Of a stretch of 64,000 nt of DNA, positions 43,800-53,818 are shown piece after piece. The translations under genes were made by a program, and so were the position numbers. The stretch is from Lasiosphaeria ovina. Taxonomy: Eukaryota; Ascomycota; Sordariomycetes; Sordariales; Lasiosphaeriaceae. The stretch's first letter is position 1. Each line of letters opens with the position of its first letter. The stretch lies in NCBI GenBank assembly GCA_033439765.1, contig JAULSN010000002.1:3348001-3412000 (forward strand), given 5' to 3'. The notes beneath the pieces were generated by a model that saw nothing but the letters and a program-made list of their open reading frames with translations, made no database searches and was not told the DNA's origin.

Positions 43800-45283
43800 T
43801 CACCTCACCTCAGCACCCCCCCTACCGCCCCTCTCATCCTCCTCAACCCCCCACCGCCGCTGCTCCTGCCGCCGCCGCGTGCTGCGCGACTTCATGCCGA
43901 TGGTGACAAACACCATGCCGTTCCAGAACCCCCGCAGCGACCCCGTCGCCCCGACGACCAGCAGCAGCGGGTACGACGAGAATGACGGGCTCGCGAACGC
44001 CGCGACGCGGTTCGTCGTCGGTGCGACCCACACGGAGAGTAGTGCGAGGAAGAAGAACAGCGGCATGAGGATGTATTGGCGGAAGGAGAGCGAGGATTTC
44101 ATTGGCTGGAGCCGCGGCGTGGTGGGTGGTTGCTCGTGTGTTTGGGCGTGGTGTGGTCTTGCGGTTGTGGGTGGGAGGATTGCTGCCGGCGTGGAGGATT
44201 TGGAGTACGACGCCGGCGTGGACGACGGGGCCAGCGGTTGCGTCGGTGGGTGCGGGCGGGGCCACGGGGAGAAACGGGCGTGGGCGTGCGTGTGTTCCAG
44301 CTCGTCGGTGGTGCCGTCTTTGGGCGACGTCGGGGTGGTGTTGTTGCTGTAGTAGTTCTGCGCGTCGGCATCTTCGCTCCACGTCTCGCTGGCTGCACCG
44401 GCAGGCCGCATCGTGTCGTCGAGCGGCACCGAGTCGCTAGTGATGGACTGCAGCGCGCGCCGCCGCTTGACGATCTCGATGCCCACGAGGCAGTACAGCA
44501 CGATGGTTATCAGGACCATTGTCCTGGTGCGGGGCTGGTTAGCTTCGCCACTCCGGGAAGAGGGGGGTTCGGAGTAAAATAATAATAGATAGGGGCGGCC
44601 CACCAGATGGGCACGTAGTAGCACACTATGCGGATTAGCACCCAGCTTGGGGCGACTGCACACCAGAGCTGCCGAGGTAACAGGTTAGCAAGCCCAGTTC
44701 ACAGCGGTTGCTGTTCATTAACAGCGGAAGCACTCACCGTCACGCTGCCGTACATGGGCCCCTTGTCGTCGTTGCGGACAAAGAGAAAGGCCAGGGCCGG
44801 CACAAAGGTGACTATGCTCGCTACCACGATGTACTTCCACTCGAGCTTTCTCAAGGCCTCGATGTCGTAGCTCCGGAACACGATGAGGAAGACGTTGACG
44901 GCCATGAAAAGAGTCCAGAGCACGTCCGCGACGGGGAACCTGCGAGCGCCGTGTCCTTCAGCCATTAATTCTCCAACTGAGTAGGTAGTGACCGAGACAT
45001 ACATCTGGTTGAGAAAGGCCTGGAATTGGCACAGCGGCGACGTCTGGCCGGCCTTGGGCCCGCTGATGGAGATCATGGTGCAGGTAACGTCGAAGGCGTT
45101 GTAGAAGGCGTTGATGAAGATGAGGCGGTGCATGGGGTTGCGGAAGTGCCGCGACAGCGAGAAGGTGACGATGATGGTCACCACGCCCAGCGCCGACATG
45201 GCCGACGCGGTCCGCGTCACGATGCCCAGCGCCCGCAGCTGCTCCTCGCTGAGCGACGCCTCGCCCCGGCCGTGTAGCATCAT
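43800..45283 (-). CDS. Seven-transmembrane receptor, Git3/cAMP-receptor-like
   Basis: Four exons, 45283-45003, 44939-44738, 44668-44604 and 44523-43800, all with GT-AG introns and phases that close, give 423 aa. Hydrophobic helices alternate with short loops: SALGVVTIIVTF, FPVADVLWTLFMAVNVFLIVF, VVASIVTFVPALAFLF, MVLITIVLYCLVGIEIV, YILMPLFFFLALLSVWV and YPLLLVVGATGSL. The sequence HRLIFINAFYNAFDVTCTM after the first helix, together with the pattern of the family, suggests the slime-mould cAMP-receptor/Git3 class of fungal GPCRs, which couple to G-alpha and sense nutrients or unknown ligands. A long Ser/Thr/Pro-rich third intracellular loop fits receptor regulation. The C-terminus is basic. 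Confidence 0.85.
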
Positions 45284-46504
45284 CGTTGTCGTTAATAAGC
45301 AGCAGGCGTGTGTCGGTTAATCGGTTAATAATGTCTCGGCGGGCGATCGGCACGCCGTGGGCGGCCGGGCCGGAACCGAAATCGAAACCAAAGGGCAGGA
45401 CACAACGGCCCCGGGGCTCTGGCGGCGGCCCTCGACGTGTTATATCGCAGGGCAGCCATGCGTGAGCGGACTTGGGCTGAATCAGCGGCATGTCGTAATC
45501 AGCAACGGTGAATGGCGTGCTCCCCACAGCGATCCTTTGGGGGGGGGGGGGGGCGCATATGCAAGCCACAGAGAGGGTGGCCGTGGGGGTTGCTTTTGGC
45601 CCACCGAGTCTGGGCAGCTTACCGGCCTCGCCTCAAAGCGGCGTTTCTTCATGTCGATGCACTGCGTGTCTGGTGGGCAGCACCTTATGAGGACGTCTCT
45701 CGTCGGGAGTTTGGCTGTTCTATTCCGTGAATTCGCTGACTTGAAAACACAACGACAGGCTCACAGAGACAATCAGTCAATCCGCGAGGACCCTCACACG
45801 GGAGGATTCATCACGGGAGGATTCATAAATGAGCGGCGTGCCGTCCAATCGACGTGCGTCAGGGTGCGGCGCCAAGTCCACGCTGTCGGGTCTCACGGCT
45901 CCTAGCGTTGCAGCAGCGCCAGCATGGTGGTGGGTCAACGGCTGCAGCTCTGTGGTTCGGCTTTGCCCGAGACACGGCACAGAAGAGGCAAGCAAGCGCC
46001 CAGCTCACCCAACAGCAGCCCTGCATACCTTGACACACGGCTGCAGTCTCGCGGCTGCTTGAGGCAAGGATTGACGGCCTGGTAGCAAGCCTCTGTTGTG
46101 TTCGCTGAAAGGGGTTAGAGCGGGCTGGATACAACAGTAGACTAGGTCACCGAGAGGAATACCCTGGGGGTTGGGGGGAGGGGGAGGGGGACATGTCGCC
46201 GCCTGGATGTAAATAGTTAGGTAATTCTCCGACTTTCGCACGTGGCACGTGGCTTGCTTGTACCGCTTTCCTGCGACTGGTAGGTATGTACAGTTCAAGT
46301 ACACTAGTGTAGTCTTGAATGCAAGCAGCTTGCTCAAGAAAGGGGCAAGGGGCACGGAGATTCAACATGTAACCCCCCTTTACAACACTACTCAGCCCCC
46401 TATTCCTACCAGCATGCAACACCATGAGTGTAAGGCGTGATATTACCCCACGCCCCAACCCAGCAGAACCAACCCCCACCCAAACAAACACACACCAACC
46501 CCCC
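45284..46504. other. Intergenic with G15 homopolymer
   Basis: It contains a G15 run at 45539-45553 and two GGGAGGATTCAT units near 45800-45830. No gene supported. Confidence 0.45.
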
Positions 46505-47695
46505 TCACAAAACCCCATCCAGAAACTCGTGCACCGCGCGAAACGTGGCCGGCGCCGAGTAGTGCAAGCTGAGCACGTGGCCCGTATCCGCCGGGGCGTA
46601 GTACTTGTACGCCCTGGCCCTGGGGAAACTCTCTCCCGTCGCCTGCAGGATATCCGCACAAGTCCTGCCGGCGGTAGGGACACAGAACGCCGCGTCCAGC
46701 TGGCCCGTCGCCACAAACACTGCACCCGCATACGCGTCCGCCGCGGTCCCGCCGCCAGCGCCACCCAGCAACAGGCCCGGCAGCGAGGCGAACTCGCCCG
46801 CGCCCGCCGTGTCCTGGCGCGCAAAGTCGGCGCGCGCGACGTCTGTGTCGAACGCGCCGCCGTAGAACGCGCCGCCGTTGCGCGACCGCTCTGCTTCGAC
46901 GGCCGTCACCACGTAGCCTAGCGGCAGGGCGCTGCCGAAGCGTGACGGCGAGAACAGCGCGCCGGGCGCGTACGTCTGCGCGGCGATGGCGGCGGTCGTG
47001 AACGCCGTGCTGTAGCCCGTGAGGACCAGCGCGTCGGCGTCGGCGGGGTACGTGCGCGCGATCGCCGCGCCGAGGAATGAGCCGAGCGAGTGGCCGACGT
47101 AGACGATTTTGGCGAAGGACCGGCCCAGGGCGTTGCTGCGGTTGCTGCGGTTGCTGCGCACGGCGGCGAGGACGCGGTGCAGGATCTCGAGCTGCAGCTG
47201 CGCCTGGTTCACGGCGACCGGGTCCGGGTGCTGCGGGCTGCTGCCGTGGCCCAGCCGGTCGAGCGCCAGCGTGTGGTAGCCCGCTGCGTTGGCGTAGCCC
47301 CGGTAGTCGTAGCGCGCGCCCTGGCCGAGACCCGACCACAGGGTCTTGTCGTACGTCGCGCCGTGGACGAGCACCTGCAGGATGCCCCGTACTCGAGCCG
47401 TGGTCGGCTTGCAGTAGCTGCCGGTCACGGCGAAGGTGCCGCTAACTTGGCGGGTGCCGTTAACCGCCACGCCGGTTGTCGAGGCCGCGTGCAGGAAGGC
47501 GATGATCTGCGTGGCATTGTTGGCGTCGGGCGGCGCGGCGAACTGGACGTTTTGCGATGTCGCTGAGATGGCGAATGACACTGGCGAGCAAGAGCCAGAC
47601 GGCGGTTGGGGTCCACGGGGCTCGACGGTGGCTGCTGTCGTTGCGGCGAGCGTGGCCCCGAGGAGGACGACTGCAGAGGTGAGATGTGCCAACAT
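46505..47695 (-). CDS. Secreted alpha/beta-hydrolase
   Basis: A single exon of 396 aa. A signal peptide (about residues 1-22) is followed by an alpha/beta-hydrolase fold. VLVHGATYDKTLW near 110 is the oxyanion region. DRLGHGSS lies near 146. The nucleophile elbow is GHSLG at 201-205 (Ser203). A late TGH (near residue 375) is a candidate catalytic His. An (Asn-Arg-Ser)3 repeat at 182-188 sits on a surface loop. Fungal members of this group hydrolyse esters or lactones; the substrate is unknown. The TATA-like site at 47799 lies about 105 bp upstream. The frame is intact. Confidence 0.88.
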   Translation of the reverse strand: MLAHLTSAVVLLGATLAATTAATVEPRGPQPPSGSCSPVSFAISATSQNVQFAAPPDANNATQIIAFLHAASTTGVAVNGTRQVSGTFAVTGSYCKPTTARVRGILQVLVHGATYDKTLWSGLGQGARYDYRGYANAAGYHTLALDRLGHGSSPQHPDPVAVNQAQLQLEILHRVLAAVRSNRSNRSNALGRSFAKIVYVGHSLGSFLGAAIARTYPADADALVLTGYSTAFTTAAIAAQTYAPGALFSPSRFGSALPLGYVVTAVEAERSRNGGAFYGGAFDTDVARADFARQDTAGAGEFASLPGLLLGGAGGGTAADAYAGAVFVATGQLDAAFCVPTAGRTCADILQATGESFPRARAYKYYAPADTGHVLSLHYSAPATFRAVHEFLDGVL

Positions 47696-48577
47696 CGTGA
47701 TGTTGAGAAGCTGAGCGGGCTGAACTAGGTGAGGTGAGAAGACTGGCTGGCTTGCTTGCTCTTGACCTTCTCGGCAATGACACTGGGGTCTGGTGCTGTT
47801 TTATACTCAAGGCACTTGAACCAAGGCCTAGTCAACCTTTTCTAGTGATCCATTCCTTGTCATCACTTGATCGCCAAAACTGGGACTTCCAGCAGTCGCG
47901 TTACATCCAGCACTGCTGTTAATTAACGAGTTCTTCCTCGGTTGATGGTTGTGTCTCGTGTGATTACCAAACCACAACGGAGAGCGGCAAATCGAGTGCG
48001 GCGGACGAACGATTAGAAATCGTGCGGGATGGCGAAGCGCGAGTGAAAGGCGACACAGGGTAGCACGGCTGGAGCGTATAACAGCACTAGTGTATAAAAG
48101 TAAGGTGGGTTGTTGTTGGTAGTCGGGGTATTAATCCCACCGAGTCCGGTCGGGGCAAGGCCAGAGTCGTGCATCCTCCGCCGCGTCTCGGCCGTAACGA
48201 ACGAACGCGGCCCTGATTCCCAAGAGGCTGGCGCCCCAGGTCTGATAAATTCAAGCTACAAAGTTCGAGCACGCCGAGTTATCCATGATCAACAGAGATC
48301 CTCTAGTCCTTCTTTGCCTTCCTTCTTCATACAGCAATAGGGGCATTGGGGTCGGAAGGGGCGGAAATGTTCGTTGAAAAAGCGGGCTTCGATGGGCGCT
48401 ACTCCGCCGCCTCGCGCACTCGCGGGCCATCATGTCAGCTGCCATCACTAAAAACCCATTGTACCTTAGGTACTGCGACGGCCTGACAACCCTCAGTGAT
48501 TTGCCAATAGTGGGCGTGATTTCTGCTAGAAGGGGTAATTATGGTACAGTCAGTCTGCTTGGGGAAGACACTCAAGA
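47696..48577. other. Intergenic before the foreign segment
   Basis: Promoter side of the hydrolase gene, then ordinary intergenic DNA. No gene. Confidence 0.45.
47799..47805 (-). promoter_or_regulatory. TATA box of secreted hydrolase gene
   Basis: TATAAAA on the minus strand, about 105 bp upstream of the ATG at 47695. Confidence 0.6.
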
Positions 48578-48733
48578 ATGAGAGAATACTATGAGATAAT
48601 ACGGCGCGACCCTGGATTTACAGGGATAAACCCCAGACGTAAGGTAGGCGACGATCTCATTGTTCGTACTGCCCATGGACCTGGTAACTATACGGAAGAG
48701 ATAAAGGTGCAGAAGGGAGATTCCTTGGTATCG
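48578..48733 (+). other. Left fragment of foreign segment
   Basis: Reads MREYYEIIRRDPGFTGIN, then RTAHGPGNYTEEIKVQKGD, in codon usage like 49539-52381 (A/T-rich third positions). It is cut at 48734 by the direct repeat. Probably a piece of the same foreign DNA. Confidence 0.45.
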
Positions 48734-48907
48734 AATTTAATACTAACTTCGAGCCCCGTATTACCCTCCAAAGCCCCAAGCCAATCTATCTTTTCTATTG
48801 TTTTAGCTAAAGCCGATATTAGTATGCCGTTAACGGAAGATTAGCTTACCTACCTTGTCGCGCTTATGCGCTATCGGCCAGATTTCTCTTTTTGATGGGT
48901 CGAGCGC
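48734..48907 (+). repeat. 174-bp direct repeat, left copy
   Basis: Starts AATTTAATACTAACTTCGAG and ends GATGGGTCGAGCGC. Its twin is at 52571-52744 in the same orientation. It contains the 3' end and downstream flank of a homologue of the 261-aa gene. Confidence 0.88.
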
Positions 48908-49142
48908 AATTGCGGTGGCAATTGCTGTGTTTCTCACCGACTCAGGCCGAGAAATTTCTCTGGCCATCCTCCGCGTTGCCCACGCGGCCATCGTCATCCC
49001 CGTTTACACCTAGGTCCTCTTTCCAGCACACAATTAGGTTCGCCACCAGATTAAGTGGTACCAGAATATTACACCGGAGGCCAAATGGGCCGATATTCCC
49101 TGCTCCGAAGTTCCTGGAGCCAACGAGACTACTCGCGCCTCC
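48908..49142 (+). repeat. Partial module copy (SLYQYP-type ORF segment)
   Basis: Matches the middle of the 53819-54487 pseudogene (AATTGCGGTGGCAATTGCTG onward), but inverted relative to that locus and joined directly to the direct repeat at 48907. At the position of the 54-kb nonsense codon it has TGG (49056-49058). Confidence 0.75.
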
Positions 49143-49344
49143 TGATCCTCACAGCTCACTTCCACCAATTCTTCCAAACCAGTGTCAATAGTCAAATCCC
49201 TGAATGTTTATTGGCGTGGTCACTTGAGCAGATACAACGGCAGGAAACGCCTTTAACACCCAGGTAGGTGTTTTTGGAGAACAGATATAGGCCTTCAGGA
49301 GTCTGAAATAGGTATTCTAATGGATTTTACCCCCCTCGGCGAAA
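49143..49344 (+). repeat. Dispersed ~203-bp repeat, copy 2
   Basis: Closely matches 32173-32375, same orientation. Confidence 0.85.
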
Positions 49345-49538
49345 CGCCTTTCAGCACAAGATCTGGAAGATCTGGCGAGAGCAAAACTTTGATTCAGATT
49401 CAGACTTACTGGACACCGCTCGGGTGGAGGCCGGTTTTGTTGACAGTATTGGAAATCACTAATACGGGGTGTTAGTGAGATGGCCCATACTGGAAGCTGC
49501 GAGAGTATACCGGGAGTCGGCCGAGAGAGAGGGAGACA

Positions 49539-50392
49539 ATGGGAAAGGGAGGGGATGTGGACAGACTCCATACCACGTCGGACATACCAATACAATCATT
49601 TCGCATACAAAACTCATCAGGAAATAATCCGTCGGTCGTGCCATGGGATGATAATATAAAAAACTTAGTGGCAGACCTGTCATCATATGGCAGTTCCGAG
49701 AAATTTGATGTTTGTGTAGTACTCGCAGGTTCCAATTATACGTACACTGAGCTGAGCCTAAGGTTGTGTGCTCTCAAATACGGAAAGAAATTTGCCACAT
49801 CCATAGGTGTGTTTGTGAGTGACACCGACAAGAACATGTTCACTATTAGAGTAATCCGGTCACTACAACCATATGGTGAAGACACTGACTACACTATGGA
49901 AGTATCCGGTGAAAATCTCATGTCTACACTCGACTTATGGAAAGGTTACGGCAGTGTGTGTGTGATGTGCCACAGCCTACCATAACTGAATACGTAGATT
50001 ACATAAACTCGGTAGATAATTGTAGGTGGTCCGTGAGCAGTACGGCTACAGACTACGTTAAGTCAAATAATTCCGATTTAGAAACAGAACAAATGCTGCT
50101 AGTATATAGTCACTATGGCTCAACAGAAACCCGGGCTCGAGGTATAGGAACCATTACCGTAGGTGTGCATGAACCTGAACGTCTGCATCTAGGAAGAATG
50201 AATTACTACACACGCTGTGTTAGGGGATCACCCCAGGTTTCCGGCAGATGCTATGATTGTGAAATGTTATATAGAACTGTAGCACGCTCATCTAGTGAGC
50301 CCGATCCAAGTCCAGTACTAAGGTCCAATGTCGTATTTATAGAGGGGTTTATGAGTTCGGTTACGGGACCCAGAAGTGACTTAATCCAGTGA
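49539..50392 (+). pseudogene. Unrecognised foreign protein, frameshifted
   Basis: First frame 49539-49985 (149 codons including stop), second frame 49937-50392. They overlap by 49 nt at a GTGTGTGTG tract around 49955, where a small indel would join them. Earlier text includes FDVCVVLAGSNYTYTELSLR and SDTDKNMFTIRVI. Later text includes EYVDYINSVDNCRW, RMNYYTRCV and a CYDCEMLYRTV region. No known domain. The sequence lies just upstream of the UDG-like gene, whose first frame starts with a GTGA overlap at 50389. Confidence 0.5.
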
Positions 50393-51719
50393 CCAGGTCA
50401 CAATACTGCACGTACACAAACATGGAGTCGTCGAATTCTAACATAGCTAGCGATGCTGACACGTTTTCCATGTGTGGCCGGCTACTAGAAAAACTTGAAA
50501 TTGCTAAAAATTCTGAAAGTCCATACTGCATGCCTGCATCTACGTACATATGCACATGGTACAGAGCAGTTCCGTTGAAAGCCATAGTAATAGCACAGAG
50601 CCCATACCTCAATGACATATTTCCCGGGATAGCCGCGGCTATGTCTTATTGCGAGTCAAAATGTATGAGCAAGATGAAAACCTGATACCACCTATAGTAG
50701 AGGTGCTAGCTAATGATGTGAGCATGAACACAGACCTGAGCTTCGATGTAGTGGCTAATGTTATAATGAATGGATGGTCGTTAGTAGATTCAGGAGTGAT
50801 ACTTCTGAATAGCAGCGTATTCGAGCAACCTAGGTCAGCGGGTGCGTATAGAGAAAGTGTCAATCAGTGTAACCTGTTACTAGCGTTACTCAAAGAAACA
50901 AAAGCATTTGGCAAGCGAGTAGTCCATGTGTTCTCTCTAGGGTCCTCAGGGAGAAGAATGGCCACCGATCTATCCTCTTGGTACAGCTCTAACTTAGTAA
51001 GACTAAGTATTCATGATGCAGTCCATCCGGCAAGTCTTTCTTATAAGTATCGTGACCTCAGGGTAAGGGGGTGCAATTTAGGAAACCCACAATTCAGTTC
51101 CCTGTTCGCACAACACATATGCGACAAGGTTGCACCGATACACACAATGGCACCCAAGAACAACGTTAATGACGCTAGGCTGCGTACAGTAGCTGACTGC
51201 TGTGACAGGGCTGGAGCTTCCACGTACAAGACCATAGCTGCCATAGCTGGGTTCCGTAGTGAGTTGGAAAACCTAAGAAACATAGAAAATATGTCTGGGC
51301 CTGCGTTTAAAGAGTGTTTGGACAAGGTGTGTCAAGCATCTATCGTACTGCAGGAGAGGTTTACTCTGGCATCAGCGTCACTGATAGCAGTTGGGACAGT
51401 ACTACCCTCAGTTGGTAGTAGCGTGGCCAAACCAGGCCTGTCACTGACAAGAGTACCTCCAAATCCATCAGATATATCCAGCCACGAGGGGATGCCAGGA
51501 ACAGTAATGTCACCCACTATGGTAAGTCCTATTGTAACTTCGAGGAAAATGAAGATGCCTATACGTACGCCCATAGGACCAACTCCGTCACCAGTTAGCA
51601 CAACACCAGACGTAGAGAAACACGCAGTATCCAAGGAAATGCATGATGACGCCAGAAGCACAGTGTCGAACTCCAGCACTAGTGCCACTGTAAGTACTGT
51701 GCTATACCTGCACATGTAG
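50389..51719 (+). pseudogene. UDG-like (uracil-DNA glycosylase fold) protein, frameshifted
   Basis: First frame 50389-50685, second 50649-51719. The motif AQSPYLNDIFPGIAAAMSY (about 50593-50648) corresponds to the UDG water-activating motif (GQDPYH in canonical UDG), but with Q-S-P-Y, so the catalytic Asp is not in its usual place. A GWSLVDSGVILLN strand (near 50770) resembles W-x-x-x-G-V-L-L-L-N. An HPASLSYKY segment (near 51026) resembles the HPSPLS loop. The frame changes near 50665, between the first two motifs, so the UDG core is broken. The rest of the second frame is a low-complexity Ser/Thr/Pro tail. UDGs excise uracil from DNA, and several large DNA viruses carry divergent versions. 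Assignment from motif order only. Confidence 0.55.
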
Positions 51720-51733
51720 TTACAAAACGTCGA

Positions 51734-52381
51734 GTGATAAGTGCTAATAGGGTTCCGATGGATCAGGATAGCTCCGTTCAGACAGGTGTTCAGCCCCGTA
51801 GAGTTGTCACACACGCAGTACGTATGCCGGAGTCAACACCGGTGGATGTTACCCCTACACACACTCCCACAAAAGTAAACGTTGCTAAGCAGATAGCACC
51901 CATGATTAGAACTCCCGTGAGGAAGGTAACTCACCCTCACTTGGCTACAGACCAACCACGCGCCATACGTGACGTAAGTGTCAGTACACAGGAGCACAAG
52001 ACCAAAGACACTGCCAAACCTGGAGTGCTGGTGAAAATAGACGGAGATAACGTCAGTGTTCAACTGACAAGAAATGAGATAAGCCAACTCAGTGCAGTAG
52101 AGGCTGTAATGTACCGCGTCTGCTCCCATAGTGAGTTACCTGAGGAGGTTTCAAATCTTCTTGAAGAGATACAGGTAGTGATCACTGACCGGCGCGTACG
52201 CATGGGAGCAGTAAGCGAGTTTGTGAAAAAACTCATTGACGCCATAAAGAACGATTTGCGTGGACCTAGTAAGGTAGACCTTGTAGACTGGACTGTTGCA
52301 GGAGCTGAACCCAAAGACAAGACATCTAATGTCTACCAGCTATGGCAAATTTCACTGGGTTTAGTTTGGCATATGTTTTAA
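51734..52381 (+). other. Unrecognised foreign ORF after UDG-like gene
   Basis: Open for about 215 codons from a GTG at 51734. The same frame is already open upstream to about 51686, where it may have continued from the UDG-like frame (a GTAAGT lies there, but a 30-nt intron would be too short). A Thr/Pro/Val-rich first half is followed by a helical second half containing NEISQLSAVEAVMYRVC, LPEEVSNLLEEIQVVI and LIDAIKNDL. No family known. Confidence 0.45.
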
Positions 52382-52570
52382 AACATAGATGCTGTCGGGA
52401 AATTTTAAAATTATCACTTCATACACTTGATTCGAAACACACCTGCACTGCTGTACAATATTGACTTAGTCATCGTCATTTCTGTTAGAGACGGCCCTAA
52501 GTGCAGAATGCAGTGTTGTCCCTAGCCCTACCATACCGATGAGCTTACTCTTGGAAGATGAACCAAGGCC

Positions 52571-52744
52571 AATTTAATACCAACTTCGAGTCCCGTATTA
52601 CCCTCCAAAGCCCCAAGCCAATCTATATTTTTCATTGTTTTAGCTAAAGCCGATATTAGTATGCCGTTAACGGAAGATTAGCTTACATACCTTGTCGCGC
52701 TTATGCGCTATCGGCCAGCTTTTTCTTTTTGATGGGTCGAGCGC
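52571..52744 (+). repeat. 174-bp direct repeat, right copy
   Basis: Twin of 48734-48907, same orientation. It overlaps the 3' end of the 261-aa gene (minus strand). Confidence 0.88.
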
Positions 52745-53486
52745 TCGCAATCTTCTCCGACTCATTTACGAGTGTCGCCATCTCCTTCATCTTATCTGCG
52801 CAGGTAACGAGCTTGACGAAGTCGTCCGTATTGATGGCTACCTCGTTCAGAGTACCAACCGGCCGACTCCCTTGGGGCAGCGTGGTACCTCCACTGCCGG
52901 ATGCTCGGTGTAGCGCCAGGAGGCGCGACCGAGCGAAACAGACAGCCAGCTTGGCATTATACTCAATGATTCTTTCGACCTCGTGTTCGTCCCAATGCAT
53001 CATTGCCTCGGCCCTAGCTTGCTGGAGGGTCCAGCCCGGGTTGAGGGCGACATACTTGGCACTAGCTCCCGAACCCTTGGCATCGCAAACAGAGAATGAG
53101 ACGCCAAAATCATCCCAATTCATATTGGGTTTAATGAATGCGGGGGCGCCAGTCAAGCGGTGCGCATTGGGCGTAACATTCTCGTTGCGCTTTCTTTTTG
53201 ACGGTGTGGAAGGCGCCGGCAAGTTGACTTTCCAGGTCCCTACCTGGGTCATCGACTCAACGCCCCGTCGGGCGCGGATGGGACCCGGGTGGATGTTCGG
53301 GCAGTTTGTGTTCCATCCATTCGAAAAGACGCGCTTCCACAATCCATCTCGGGACTGGGCATCTGGCACCTCTCCGGTGCCATTGGCGTCGCTGAGCTTG
53401 ACAATAATGTCGTCGGAGCACTTATTTCGGTCGCTACAGAGGTCCTTGACGCCCTCGATCTGCGTCTCCAGCCCCGAGTGATGCAT
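52701..53486 (-). CDS. Hypothetical 261-aa basic protein of the module
   Basis: A single frame of 261 aa. A central STPSKRKRNEN basic tract could act as a nuclear signal. It is followed by a Trp-containing MNWDDFGVSFSVCDAKGSG region and a helical stretch. The C-terminus is PIKKKKLADSA. No known domain. Its last codons and 3' flank occur again in the 174-bp repeat at 48734, so this gene travels with the module. Confidence 0.6.
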   Translation of the reverse strand: MHHSGLETQIEGVKDLCSDRNKCSDDIIVKLSDANGTGEVPDAQSRDGLWKRVFSNGWNTNCPNIHPGPIRARRGVESMTQVGTWKVNLPAPSTPSKRKRNENVTPNAHRLTGAPAFIKPNMNWDDFGVSFSVCDAKGSGASAKYVALNPGWTLQQARAEAMMHWDEHEVERIIEYNAKLAVCFARSRLLALHRASGSGGTTLPQGSRPVGTLNEVAINTDDFVKLVTCADKMKEMATLVNESEKIASARPIKKKKLADSA

Positions 53487-53818
53487 TGGAAGTTTGCGAA
53501 AACTCTGAGAGTACTGAGGGCGGGAGGAAAGCGGAAAATTTTAAGGATTGAAATTGGGTGGCCTTCAATTCTGGGCCGTGAAGGTATTGATTATGATTGT
53601 AACACAATAGGAAGACGCGCCTGATGCACAGAACAATAGCGCACGTAGAATACAACGGCCACCGAGATGAGCCTGGGCTTACCCCGGGGTCAGCCTGCGG
53701 TCACCCCGCGAGCAGCCCGCGGTTCCTGCAAATATTCCGACCAAAAAGAACCGCCTCTTCACCCCCCCCCCCCCCACCAATCCCAGAGCACCATGCCGTC
53801 TCAATCCCCAGCGGAGCC
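53487..53818. other. Intergenic within the module
   Basis: Contains a C14 run at 53762-53775. No gene. Confidence 0.5.

Larger units (their letters stand above)
49345..52570. other. Putative endogenised viral or foreign DNA segment
   Basis: About 3.2 kb in which all coding frames lie on the plus strand, introns are absent and third codon positions are much richer in A/T than in neighbouring host genes. Reading frames abut or overlap. Three switches of frame (near 49940, 50665 and 51690) divide what look like longer proteins. One product looks like a viral-type uracil-DNA glycosylase. The segment is framed by 174-bp direct repeats (48734 and 52571). A virus or plasmid-like source is inferred. 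I cannot name the virus group. Confidence 0.6.

Noticed and set aside
43800..44663. Separate 287-aa gene downstream of the receptor
   Set aside because: Phases and introns show it is the last exon of the GPCR.
51690..51720. A 30-nt GT-AG intron in the foreign ORF
   Set aside because: Far shorter than any fungal intron; a frameshift is more likely.
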